From Plazaster borealis (Eukaryota; Echinodermata; Asteroidea; Forcipulatida; Labidiasteridae), in assembly GCA_021014325.1 (NCBI GenBank), contig CM037472.1:12137063-12201062 (forward strand): 64,000 nucleotides of DNA. Direction: 5' to 3'. Within the stretch, counting starts at the first letter, position 1. The number at the start of each line of letters is the position of its first letter. Under the pieces are notes generated by a model. The model was given only the letters and a program-made list of their open reading frames with translations, did not search any database and was not told the origin of the DNA. A program made the translations under genes and the position numbers. Positions 1 through 10,700 of the stretch are shown here, piece by piece.

Positions 1-156
1 TAAAGAATTTGAGTTCATAGATTGAATGATTGCAGACTGGCGCTGGCCAGAACACCTACCGGTAGATGGTCAGAGTAAAGTGCTATTGTGCAAAATAATC
101 ATATCTCGGGTGTGCATTAAACCATGATTAAACTCTCTCTACTTTAACCGGCTAGC

Positions 157-784
157 AGGGTTCAATTTCATGGAGCTGCTTAAGCAAAAAAACTGCTTAA
201 CAATTTTATGCTGAGCAAAGATAAGCAAGATACCAGTCACAGATGGCACACCTGACATGGTATTTAGTCTGGTGACCTTTTTCTGGTAAGCATAATTTTA
301 TTGTGCTTAGCTACTTCTTGTTCTTAAAGGTAGGGTCATGTCAACGTAATGTTGATTTGTAGTCCAAATTATTAATAAAGATACAATAAAAGTCACCTGT
401 GAAAGTTTCAGCTGAAAACTTGTTTAAAAAACAGCAAAAAATGGTCACAGTATTTTTATCAAGAACGTAGAATCCATCCACGTTTAGCGAGGTGAAAGTG
501 GGTACCATCCGCATCTCTGGTCGCAGCATTCACAAACGGACACCACAGAAATTTGAATCTTCACCTTTCGGTGATCTTTGGAGACTCAAATTTGTCGACA
601 TACTTTTATTGATTTCTAATCAATGGGGGGGGGGGCACTTCAGATGAAAACATTTCTCAGGATGCTTACTACTATTACCATCTTTACAATACGTAAGCTT
701 TTGGATAGAAGTTACACTCTTTTTATTCGGGGTTAGTATTAAAGTATGACCCTACCTTTAAACAGTTCAATGAAATTAAGCCCA
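157..784. mobile_element. MITE of the GGGCCCAATTTCATAG family, split by a second element
   Basis: The left end at 157 reads GGTTCAATTTCATGGAGC and the right end near 784 reads as its inverse (CAATGAAATTAAGCCC), so the outer element has inverted ends. It is interrupted at a TTAA by the element at 328-757. Sister copies are at 1640-1738, 23039-23228, 37797-38142, 42893-43090 and 57990-58192, most sharing the internal CTGTGACTGGTATCCTG or GTGCTTAGCTAC segments. It has no coding capacity and sits in the last intron of slc25a21. Confidence 0.75.
328..757. mobile_element. 430-bp TTAA-target MITE nested in another MITE
   Basis: Inverted ends (AGGTAGGGTCATG at the left, CATACTTTAA-proximal TATGACCCTACCT at the right) are flanked by TTAA at 324-327 and 758-761. 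TTAA target duplication is typical of piggyBac-type transposition; assignment to that superfamily is inference. Related copies sharing GTGAAAGTTTCAGCTGAA are at about 8766-9100 and, inverted, 23415-24450. The element carries an 11-base G run at 625-635. Confidence 0.7.
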
Positions 785-865
785 TGTAAGGGTACCCACG
801 TTTATTGACGAAATAAGGTAACAAATTGAATGGATAATGTATTGTGTTTGTATCTTTCCTTGTAG

Positions 866-980
866 ATTCTTTGCATTGTACAAGGGTCTTCTACCTAAGA
901 TCATGCGGCTTGGACCAGGTGGGGCCATCATGCTTCTAGTATATGAACATGCTTATGACTGGCTCAAGCACAACACGTAA
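866..980 (+). CDS. slc25a21: Mitochondrial 2-oxodicarboxylate carrier, terminal coding exon (partial gene)
   Basis: This is the last coding exon of the mitochondrial carrier that exchanges 2-oxoadipate and 2-oxoglutarate across the inner membrane in lysine and tryptophan breakdown. It follows a TTGTAG acceptor at 860-865 and enters in phase so that the first base completes a codon begun upstream. The 38-residue reading contains ALYKGLLPKIMRLGPGG and then a hydrophobic stretch (IMLLVYEHAYDWL) before TAA at 978-980. From memory of the vertebrate protein, this is the conserved C terminus of SLC25A21: the end of the third carrier repeat with the RLGPGG turn and transmembrane helix 6. The rest of the gene lies to the left. 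Bases 1-865 are read as its last intron, largely filled by a nested transposon. The next gene, mipol1, starts 6.5 kb downstream in the same direction. Confidence 0.95.
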
Positions 981-1639
981 TACCCACTGCAGAATGTTTC
1001 AAGACGGCTGATTGTTATTGCATCTTGATGCAACCATCTATGTTTCCCCTCCATACCAATCAGCGAACCAAACAGAGGCTGGGAGGGGAAAAGGTCTGGT
1101 CCCTTTGTAGCATAATGACACTAAGTATTCATAATAGTGCTACAGAGTACAGGAACATGACAAAGAGGGTGGCAGCTTGATAACGGTAATAATTTCCTCT
1201 TCTGCCATAATTTAACTTGATTTTCTGCCATCTTAGCTATTTGAATCCAGTAAACTGTATTTGAATAATCTGTGTAAAATTATTGTCATTTAATTGCCAG
1301 AGGTTCTTTTTTGGGGATGAATTATATTCTGCAATGCATCTTGAAAGTGACTGGTTTTATAACCTTTTTACCTTTTTATTTTTCTAAACTAAACTTCTGT
1401 CAAATCAACAGATCTGAATACCATTTTGGTTATAAATCAGCTCTCTGCAATTTGATATTGTAATTAAACTCAACACACAGGCTTTTAGTAATTTCAGCCA
1501 TCTTGAAGTCTAGCATATTTGCCACAGGACTTCATAATCAGCAAATTTGACTGCTAACTATTGTAAACTTATAGTAAACTGAAGTGAAATTTATATTGAA
1601 TTTAAACTATCTGCACCTTAATCCTGTTAAACTACCATG
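981..1639 (+). other. Probable 3' UTR / start of intergenic DNA after slc25a21
   Basis: No gene is seen. The stretch follows the slc25a21 stop codon and is A+T-rich. I see no canonical AATAAA close behind the stop; AATAAA motifs appear only further on, near 4.55 kb and 5.4 kb. The 3' end of the transcript cannot be placed. Confidence 0.4.
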
Positions 1640-1738
1640 TCACGTGTACAACATGTGACTGGTATCCTGCTCATTTCTGCTAAGCAGAAAATTTTAAGCA
1701 ATATCTTCTGCTTAAGCAGCTCTATGAAATTGGGCCCA
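1640..1738. mobile_element. MITE fragment, GGGCCCAATTTCATAG family
   Basis: This is the end half of the family described at 157-784. It carries the shared GTGACTGGTATCCTGCTCAT segment and ends in the family terminus TATGAAATTGGGCCCA. The other terminus is missing. Confidence 0.7.
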
Positions 1739-1884
1739 GGTCATGGTTAGCTCTTCGCTTATGCTCAATCCACATGAAGGCAATGTCTTTCAGGTTTACT
1801 AGTTTGGGTTATTACATCCTGATTAGTTTGCAGTCAAACTTGCTCAATGTTGGATAGAGGGAAAGTTTACAAAGATGTGTATGT

Positions 1885-2075
1885 GTTCGTGGCCCAGCGT
1901 TTAAAGCACCGGAATCAAGATCAGTAGAGTGTGGATTCGAGTCCCAGTCGTTGCACTTGTGGCCTTGAGCAAGATACTTTGCCATAATTGCTTGATCTTT
2001 CGAATAGAACATTAAGCCGTAGGTCCTGTGTACTAGGATTGGTAGTGTTTACCCTGGTGTTTCTGGTTCATCTAG
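1885..2075 (+). mobile_element. Degenerate tRNA-derived SINE
   Basis: This is a decayed copy of the tRNA-Leu-headed SINE seen intact at 12003, 21299 and 43118. A B-box-like GATTCGAGTCCCAGTCG is followed by the characteristic tail segment GTGGCCTTGAGCAAGA. The A-box half is eroded. Confidence 0.65.
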
Positions 2076-2251
2076 CAAGCACCCTTGTTTACAGGTTTTC
2101 TTAGGCCTGTGAGCTACAATGATTAAGTTTACTTGTGAGGCACCCTTGGTTTCATTACTAAATTCATTGACCTAGTGATTTCACATTATAGAATAGCCCT
2201 TGGGGTAGCAATTAATACTCTATGCATCTTAAATTGTTTAACTCGGGTTTC

Positions 2252-2878
2252 AAGCTGTTAACTTGAAAACTAAAGTGTAAGTCCATGGGCTAAGTAAAGC
2301 AACTTGGACCCAAGTTCATTGAGCTTCTCTTACCACTTAATTCGCTTACAACGCCTTGAAATGCACAAGATTCTATGGGCCTTAATTAAGCCTGTCTGAT
2401 AACTGTCTGATAGATGAGTGTCCGATCATACTTGTGCTCTTCACAAAAACAAATTTAATTATGCCGAAAACTCTTAATAGAAATGTGTTACATGAGCTAG
2501 TCCGAATGCACAACTTCTGAAGAAAAAGAAAAAAATTAAATCCCCAAAGCATTGAACACCATTATTTTTTTTATCTTATCTCCTGTTTTACTTGGGCAAA
2601 AAAAAAGTATTCCAGAAATAACATGAAAGAATGTTTGTAAAACACAGATTGAATTTAAGCAAAACCTTTTGTGAATTTCAGTACAATTTTGTACGATCTG
2701 GTTCCCATATTATTGCGCTGCTTAGGGCAGAATTCTGCACTCATGCTTGAGGCCCATAGAATCTTGTACATTTCAAGACGCTGTAAGCGAATTAAGTGGT
2801 AAGCAACTCAATGAACTTGGGTCCAGGTCGCACTACTTAGCCCATCGACTTACTCTTTAGTTTTTAAGTTAACAGCTT
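2252..2878. mobile_element. Foldback element with ~130-bp inverted arms
   Basis: The left arm (2252-2382) and right arm (2751-2878) are near-complete inverted copies, for example AAGCTGTTAACTTGAAAACT against AGTTTTTAAGTTAACAGCTT, and CAAGATTCTATGGGCC against GGCCCATAGAATCTTG. They enclose a ~368-bp A+T-rich centre with no coding potential. Long-TIR or foldback MITE is the likeliest class. No clear target duplication was found. Confidence 0.75.
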
Positions 2879-5681
2879 TCCGTTTGAGGATGGACCATGA
2901 TTGATATTTTCTGATTTAGGATGGGGAAGGCCATATGGGCAAACTACCTGCAAGGTGACTGTTTTTTTTGTTTTGACTGCACCACCAAGGAAATACGTGG
3001 CATACAGGCAGTGTTTTATAATTTCATAAGTGAAGGAAAAACTCAAACTGAATGCTGCCATGTTTCTCAGGTTATTGGTTTTATGAATCACAAGTAAATT
3101 TTGGATACATTAGAATATAAATTAACAATTGGAGTTTCTTCAATTTACACATTAGATAGCTAAAATCTTTACATTATATATTTTATGATGGCAGTGTAAT
3201 GAAATATATTTTTTACCCAAATCCTTCCGAAAATCTTCTAAATTGGTGGAAGTTAATATGATCATGAGTATGAGACATCAGTTTATATTGTAGCTAGGCG
3301 TGTACCGTTATTTTGCAAAGTTTGTAAATTTGGTAGACATTGCCATAGTGAATTATTTTTTTAAAAACATGTACATGTATATAGCGAAGTCTAAGCCATT
3401 TCTTATCAGTTAATGTTATGCAGTCATTGTGTTGTACTCCCATTTTAATGAAGGTAACCAAACCGAGGCTGGGGTGAAAAAAGTCTGGGCCCAAATTGTT
3501 TGAAGTAATATGATTGCTAACTGATACGGGGAACGTGACAAGATGGTGTAGTATGGTTAAGGTCAAGTGTACATCAAGTGACTGCTGTGGTGGTACCTCT
3601 TCCCTCTTTTTAAAATGCAAGTTCGCCTCAAACAAGGCTAAAAGCTTTGGTTGATAAGAGGCTAAAAGAAGACATTAACATGAAAATAACTCGGGGGGGG
3701 GGGCCTAAATGTAGAAATTAAATTAAAATCCTCTTAAAACAGTCTAGGATGGAGGGAAACATGCACCAGACAAGGAGTTCCAAAGAGATGAAGTGCATGG
3801 ACAAAAAGCTGTTGAAATGGCTCTTTGTTCTACATCTCAGTAAATTGAGAGTGTATTTTTGCAGAAAGCCTGGTTTGAGCTTGAGTTAGTCTTGCGTTAT
3901 GTATTGTCACTTTGGAGTTACCTTGAAAGCACGAATAGACGATCAGTATAAAGTGGTTTAAATTCAAATCGCCATATTTTAAGTGATATCTATGTAGGCT
4001 ATCCCTCCAATGGCCTACCGGTCTGCAGCCAGTAGACCGAAAACAAAATTTACTTAATTACTCGTTCAGTTTTTAGCAAAAAAAGGTGAAACCCTTTAAG
4101 TTCTATCCTCAGACAGGCCCTATTGACATAGTCTATGACTCTATAGGCAGTGTGACTCATGTGCTCGAAATCTCCATTTAGAAAACACTTTCCCCATAGG
4201 CTTGTGCACAAAAAATACTGCGGTTTTACAGTGTAAACACATACTAATTAACACAAAACAAATTAAAAATTAATATTTGTTAATTATCATTATGAGTGGA
4301 TACCGATACTATCATGTGATATAAGATAATACATACACGTGTTAACAGATAATTTTGTATGCCAACTTTGTAGCTGATATTTTAGTCTTTTTTAAGAGGT
4401 GTGACTATACAGAAAGTTCAGGTATCACAATTTATCAGTGTTAACATTATTTTGTTTGAAGGTGCTTGTAATATGCAAGTTTGGGTAATGAAAAAATATC
4501 CAAATGATTTGGGCAACATCAATAATTCAAAGTGCTTAGTAAACAAGTGCAATAAATACTATTTTTATTTGCCAGTTTAACTGATCATAACTAAAAGAAA
4601 ATACTGGGGGGTTTTAGGTAGAAAGAAATGGTGGAAATATTAAATAAATTATTTTTTTCTAAATAATGTTGACTGAATGCATTCACTATGCAAAGCTTGA
4701 AAGAAATAAAAAGTTGTTTCAATAGCAATTTGGTGGTCACCAAAGTGGACTCTTGATGGTTGCAGATTTGGGCAATATTTACGTTTCATCAAAATATCAT
4801 TAGAACACTTATTTAAAAACAAACATTATTTTGTAGTATTTGTAAGCAGCAAGGCTGCCGGTCATTCGTTGTCCTGGCTTCCTTCTTTTTTTGTCATAGT
4901 CACCAATATTTTGTGAAATATGAAAAAATAGTTACTGTTTCCCTTTAACGTTGCAGCTGTTCAGTACTTTAGTAGACTTTATTTTTGGGGAATAATTTTT
5001 TTAAATAGTGCTCTGTATCATATTTTTTATCTCATCTGAGATGTTATTTTCATACAATATGGAGGTCACAGAATGTAAGAAAGTGTCTCAAGGATAAAAC
5101 AAAATCATTTATGAAAAAAGGGTTTGGGAACCAGACGAACCAATAATTACAAATAAACAAATTTATGTTATTGTTTTATTTCATTTAATTTAATGTTTTT
5201 ACAGTTATTCGATTATCTGTTGTCGTGTTTTGTTTTTGCTTGTAGCAAATGAATTTATATTGATTTTAACAGTGTTTTAAACTCAGAAATTGTTCTTACG
5301 TGGAAATTTTACTTCATTATTTTGGATTATAAATCAATAATGTACATGTACATGTTTTCTTAAATAAACTTTTGTTTAATATGATGTGTGAAATAAAAAT
5401 ATATTTTAAACTGCTTTGATGGAGTCAAATTCATAGTATATTGTTTTATTGTTCATATTTTTTTCTTATGCGGTGTATGCATGGCAACAATCTTCATAAA
5501 ACATTTTCTTTTTGTCACAACTTTTTTTGGATTTAGTGTTCACATATTGAAAAATAAAACATGAATTTTTATTATTTATTTGCTCAATACAAACCAACGC
5601 ATTGGGACAGGTTTGAAAGACGTTTGTCCTAACAACTGAGACCACAACTGCCTCTGCATTCGAATCTCTTTTCAAGATTGT
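2879..5681. other. Intergenic A+T-rich DNA, no gene seen
   Basis: The stretch lies between slc25a21 and the MITE cluster in front of mipol1. It holds an 11-base G run (3693-3703) and many A/T runs. No ORF resembles a known family and no clear repeat was recognised. AATAAA motifs near 4.55 kb and 5.4 kb could serve slc25a21 poly(A) sites, but nothing singles one out. Confidence 0.4.
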
Positions 5682-5685
5682 TTAA

Positions 5686-6063
5686 AGGCAGGGTATACTT
5701 TTGGTAATTACTCTGAAAGTTATAAAATGACCATAAAAACTTACTTGGTAAGGAGCACTGAAGAGCTGTTGATAGTATAAAACAATGTGAGAAACGAATC
5801 ACTTTGAAGAGTGTAGTTTGAGAGAAAGAGGTAATTTTCACCCCAAAAATTTGAATCTGAGAAAGGATTCAAGCATCTGAAAGCACACAATTATATGCAA
5901 TAAGGGTGTTTTTTCTTTCAATATTTTCTCTCATTATTTTCTAGTGCAACTTTGGCCAATTAAGCCCAAATTTTCACAGGTTTGTTATTTTATGTATATG
6001 TTGGGACACACCAAGTGAGTATATACCCCTGGTCTTTGACAATTACTAAAATTATACCTTGCC
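5686..6063. mobile_element. TTAA-target MITE, GTACACGTTTGGTAATT family, copy 1
   Basis: The element is flanked by TTAA at 5682-5685 and 6064-6067, with inverted ends AGGCAGGGTATAC and GTTATACC-like TTATACCTTGCC. Internal hallmarks are AAAACTTACTTGGTAA, AGAGCTGTTGATAGTATAA and CCAATTAAGCCCAAATTTTCACAGG, shared with the copies at 6745, 24915 and 40661. It is non-coding. Confidence 0.8.
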
Positions 6064-6070
6064 TTAATAA

Positions 6071-6448
6071 AAGGATTGTATACGTTTGGTAATTGGAACC
6101 CACTGTTTGTTTCAATCCTATAGTTGTAGATATATACCATAAAACTAACCTGTGGAAATTTCATTTCAAAAGGTGGTAGTTTTGAGATATTGCTGAAAAT
6201 CTGGAGCGGTTGTGTCCACGCAGGAAGAATAACCTGCAATTGGAATACACAACCTGAGAAACCTTTCTGACAGAAACGTTTCTCAGAAACGATTCAAAGT
6301 TTGGGGATAAAAACTGATATTTTTTCCCAGTACCACATTACTCATCAAAGTGGAATGTTTCTCATAATGCTTTATACTATCAGAAGCTGCTGTACTTCTT
6401 ACCAAGTAAGTTTTTATTGCCATTAATTACCGAACGTATACAGACCCT
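6071..6448. mobile_element. TTAA-target MITE, copy 2, abutting copy 1
   Basis: The left end is AGGATTGTATACGTTTGGTAA. The right end is TTACCGAACGTATACAGACCCT, followed by TTAA at 6449-6452. It begins only a few bases after copy 1 ends, so two family members sit end to end. Internal sequence is closest to the copy at 40661. Confidence 0.75.
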
Positions 6449-6744
6449 TTAAGGGCTATGGGGGAAGATTCTTTTAAATATATTTCTTGAATTATTAACG
6501 AATTTTAAGAAAAACTGAATGTCTTGCTCACGAGATATCAAAACAAAATTATCAACAAATTAATTAATAAAAATACAAAAATCCTAAAATCGTCTGCAAG
6601 GTGGGCTTTGTGAAACCAACAAACAGTGATGGCCAATTGTGCATAAAGTACAGTCCTTTGAAGAAAGACTAATTGTAGCGAAATTTGATGTTCATATCCA
6701 TGTGCTTAGGATGGGCCATCAAACTCTTTTCAAAACGTAGTTAA

Positions 6745-7109
6745 AGGCATCGTACACGTTTGGTAATTGTCAAAGACCAGTGTTCTCACTTGGTGTATCC
6801 CAACATATGCATAAAATAACAAGCCTGTGAAAATTTGGGCTCAATTGGTTATAAGTCACAAGAAAATGATGAAAGAAAAAACACCCTTGTTGTACAATTG
6901 TGTGCTTTCAGTGAGAAATAAAAACTTCTTGCAAGAAGTTTTTATTATTTTAGTGAGAAATTACCTCTTTCTCAAAACTACGTTACTTCAGAGGGAGTCG
7001 TTTCTCACAATGTTTTACTACTATCTACAGCTCTCCGTTGCTCGTTACCAAGTAAGTTTTTATGCTAATAATAGATATTTTGAGTAATTACCAAACGTGT
7101 ACGCTGCCC
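6745..7109. mobile_element. TTAA-target MITE, copy 3
   Basis: The left flank TTAA is at 6741-6744, then AGGCATCGTACACGTTTGG. The right end is ACCAAACGTGTACGCTGCC near 7109, where the TTAA has decayed. The internal sequence is inverted relative to copy 1. It lies about 200 bp upstream of the mipol1 GC box. Confidence 0.75.
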
Positions 7110-7289
7110 ACTGCTCTAAGTTATTTGACAACATTGTCATTGAATATTTCAGTGGAAAATTAAATATGCCAGCCACCCTGAAAAAATGATTGAATTCCTC
7201 ATATTCGAATTTGGTAATTTCCAATCGCAAATACAGTATGTTAAAAATAACCTAATAACTAAACATCGCTATAATACAATCGGGACGCA

Positions 7290-7527
7290 AATTCCCCGCC
7301 CCGCCCCATTCTACAGTTCGCCAAACAATGTTATTGATTATTATGGAAGCTATTAGTTATTGGCTATCGAAAATAGAAATCCAGAATCTAGATTTTAACC
7401 TCGTTTTCAAATAATTGTCCAAACTCTAATGTATTCGGTCGTCCCCATCTTTATAACCACGCAATACATAAAAAGCACATGACGCATGAGAGGGGACAAG
7501 AGTGTGGCGTTGTGGTAAATATGCAAG
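7290..7527 (+). promoter_or_regulatory. Probable mipol1 core promoter with GC boxes
   Basis: CCCCGCCCCGCCCC at 7294-7307 gives overlapping Sp1-type GC boxes about 220 bp before the start codon, in an otherwise A+T-rich area. ATGACGCATGAG near 7480 resembles a CRE/AP-1 site. CAAGATGGCCG at 7524-7534 matches the YY1 pattern and overlaps the start codon. An ATG at 7521 opens a 12-codon uORF (7521-7559) overlapping the main start in another frame. The transcription start is not known. Confidence 0.5.
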
Positions 7528-7703
7528 ATGGCCGAAAACCAGCGTCTGTCGCTCGGTAGCGGTCAAAGGAAGCAAAACAGTTCACCAAATTATTACACTT
7601 GTGGAGCGGATGATGACGCCGAAATGCTTGTAGAGGACATGCAGTATGCAGTGAGTAAAACTAAAGGCAAAATTGGGACTTTACGTCAGGCATTATCAGA
7701 AAA
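7528..7703 (+). CDS. mipol1: mipol1 coding exon 1
   Basis: Codons 1-58 plus two bases. The start is ATG at 7528, and the donor GTAAGT follows 7703. The N terminus is polar (MAENQRLSLGSGQRKQN), then acidic, ending in a helix-prone segment (KGKIGTLRQALSEK). The exon is species-side N-terminal extension without an obvious human counterpart. Confidence 0.9.
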
Positions 7704-10700
7704 GTAAGTACGAAACAGTAATGGAAGTCAGTGACTCTGTCAATAATTAACCAAATAAAATCCCCGCTTATGAATTTGTACTGTCAAAAAAATGTCGTCT
7801 GTTTCGTGTGTGTGTCTGATATCGGCACTAGCTTTGGGCGACTGGTATCGAGTGCAAATAATAACACACACCGACCGGCACAAAATGTGTGCAAACATTA
7901 TTTAAAGTATTGAAATATGTGAAAAATACACACAACAAAACTGCACTGGTTGAAAGTTATGTCAAAAAACTCAAATTTTGAAATTGATTCAAAAGAAACC
8001 ACTGTGTCTTATTTTTAAATTTTGAAAAACGTTTGTCTGTTTTTTCATATTGTTCTTAACTTATTCAAATGACCACTGAATTTGATGATAATGTTTCAAT
8101 CATGGGTTTTTGTGTTGTGTTTTTGTTGAACAGAGTGAAAGCTATTTCGGTCCTACTACTTGCCGTCAACTCGCCGACTTGCCGTCAACTCGCCGTCAAC
8201 TCATTTTCGTGCCGTCAACTCATTAAATATACATCAAAAATTTATAAATGGGGCATGGAAGTGTTAAGTCTGGGCTAAACTACATATTTCCTATGGTTTT
8301 CGGTAAAATTTCATTTACAAAAACGATTTTGTGTTGATAAATAAATAGTATGCCTACCAATCATTGACATCTTGGGCCAAGACTAATCCATATGCAGGAG
8401 AAGCGCCCTCAGTTGCCATGTTGTGCAAGCGAGATAATTTTTTCACAGGAAAAAAACTAAATTTCTATTCCGAAATGTAACCTAAAACTTATGAGAATTC
8501 TCTTTTAGCTAATACTTTACAGTTCTATGCTTCTTTTGTGGATTTTAAATGTATATTGGAGGAGTTGACGGCGAGTTGACGGCACAAGTGACTTGACGGC
8601 GAGTTGACGGCAAGTAGTAGGACCCAGCTATTTAGCTAGTCAGATACTGGCTAGTACTAGTACTAGTAAAGTAAGTAAGTAAAATATAGGACAGGATTTA
8701 ATTTAGTTACACTTCAACTTCCAAGTTCCAAACACCAATGATGTACTTTCCCAAGTTGGAATTTACACTTAGGGTCATGGATTGGGTTTTTTCAATGCAA
8801 TGCTGATTTATTGGCAAACGTTTAAAGAAAAATACAATAAAAGTCACATGTGAAAGTTTCAGCTGAATACAGTGTGTACTTGCTGAGAAAACAGCAGACA
8901 ACCTGTCACAGTATTTTCACATTTAGCGAGGTGACGGCTGTACCAACTAACCTCTGGCCACAGCATTCGCAACTGGACACCAACCCTCAGAAATCTGAGA
9001 AAGGATTCATGCATGAATCAATTCTCAGATTCAAATGTTTTGGGGTGAAAAATTGTCCAAACCATTCAAAGGGAATCATTTTTCAAAATAGTCTATAGGC
9101 CTACTATACATTCGTGTTCAAGCTTTGTTGAGTGTGCTTTGTTGACAGCAAAACCGCTGCGAGTATTGAGTAAGAAATTTCTTTTTTTTAAAGGAGTTTT
9201 TTGCATGTAATTCGGCAAAAGTGATGCGCTAGCATTGTGAATGTATGTACAGTGTGTTGAGAAAGTTTTAGGTGAGTAGTACAAAGGAAACTGGCTGAAG
9301 ACCAGAAAATGTTGATCTATCAATGACCATTTTGAAAACGTAAAGTGTTACGGAGGCCCAAAATGTGTGACTCCTACATGTATATAAGGCTCACGCTAGC
9401 TTTATAGTTCTGGAAGTACAGCCATACATGCCAATGATGTCATAACATTGAACAGGGCTCGAACTTGGGGTGAAAAGCCACAAGACTGCTGGCGTGTAAA
9501 AAATTGTTGCTTAGCCTAATACTTTTATTTGACCAGAACCAAAATGACAACAAATATCTTCACAATTGTCTATACATCATTACATGTACTACATGTAGGC
9601 CTATAAACTGTTTTTGCTTAAAAAAGCACTAAGAGAAGATTTATCTAATTTGTCTTGGGTAAGTATGCTTTGATACTCAACAGAATTGAAAGATACTCAT
9701 CAGACTAAAAGTAACATTTGAAGAAAACATAAATTAAAGATATTACATACATGTAGTGAGGTTTATATTATTAAAATTGAAAGACGCAAGACAACCAGAC
9801 TCATATGGTCATAAATTTACTTGCCTTGGGCCTCCTGCGGTCCAGTGTAAATTTCAAGCCCTGATCATTGGTAAGACCATGTTTATAGCTCCATGGTAAG
9901 ACTGAAAATTTTCACAGATTTAAACATTTAACTTACATACGTACATGGTGCAAAGATGGTCATGATGACGAGAAATGAGTCTGAAGTGAGAAATGAGTGA
10001 AACAACTGGTTTTGATCTGACACAACCAAAATCTGTTTTGAAAACAGTGACGTGGTTCATCACTATTTTCTCATAACAACTTTGATGATGGATTGAGCTA
10101 AAAACCATTACAGGATTGTGTATGTGGAGTGTGGGGTGACACAAAGTGTGGATAGGCCTACTGGTCTTTGACAAAAAATGCTTGAAGTGTTTTTTTAAGT
10201 GCAAGGACAGCCCACTAAGCTTTGGCTTTTTTTCATCCACGATGTATCGTCAAGAATATATCGCGATATTCGATAATATCGCATTATTCGATAATATCGC
10301 GATTAATTTTTGATGACGTCAATCTTCTACACGAATCTCACTGAGCAAATTTCAGTTGTAGAAGAAGCAGCCGATTTAATTCTACTTTTTTCCAATGCAC
10401 TATTCTTCGAGTTTTACTCTAAACCTACGGGGTGAAAACCTGGGCCTATTACTTACGTGCATTTAATGTGTCTACTGCGCATGACAGACTGTTCTATATG
10501 TGTGCATAACTAATTAGATCACCAACCTCGTCCCCAAGGTGTGTCGAGCAGTACGAGGTACTATTGTAAACATGGTCGGAAATAAAGTAAACCATGGGGA
10601 CGAGGTTGATACAACACGTGATAACACCTGGAAACGCGATGTCGTAGTTTTTCGGTAGTCTGTGTGAGACTGCCTGATCGCTAATAAGGCTTTGATGTTG

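Noticed and set aside
1..865. Additional slc25a21 exons
   Set aside because: No frame resembles carrier repeats, and most of the stretch is a nested MITE. The previous exon is presumably further left.
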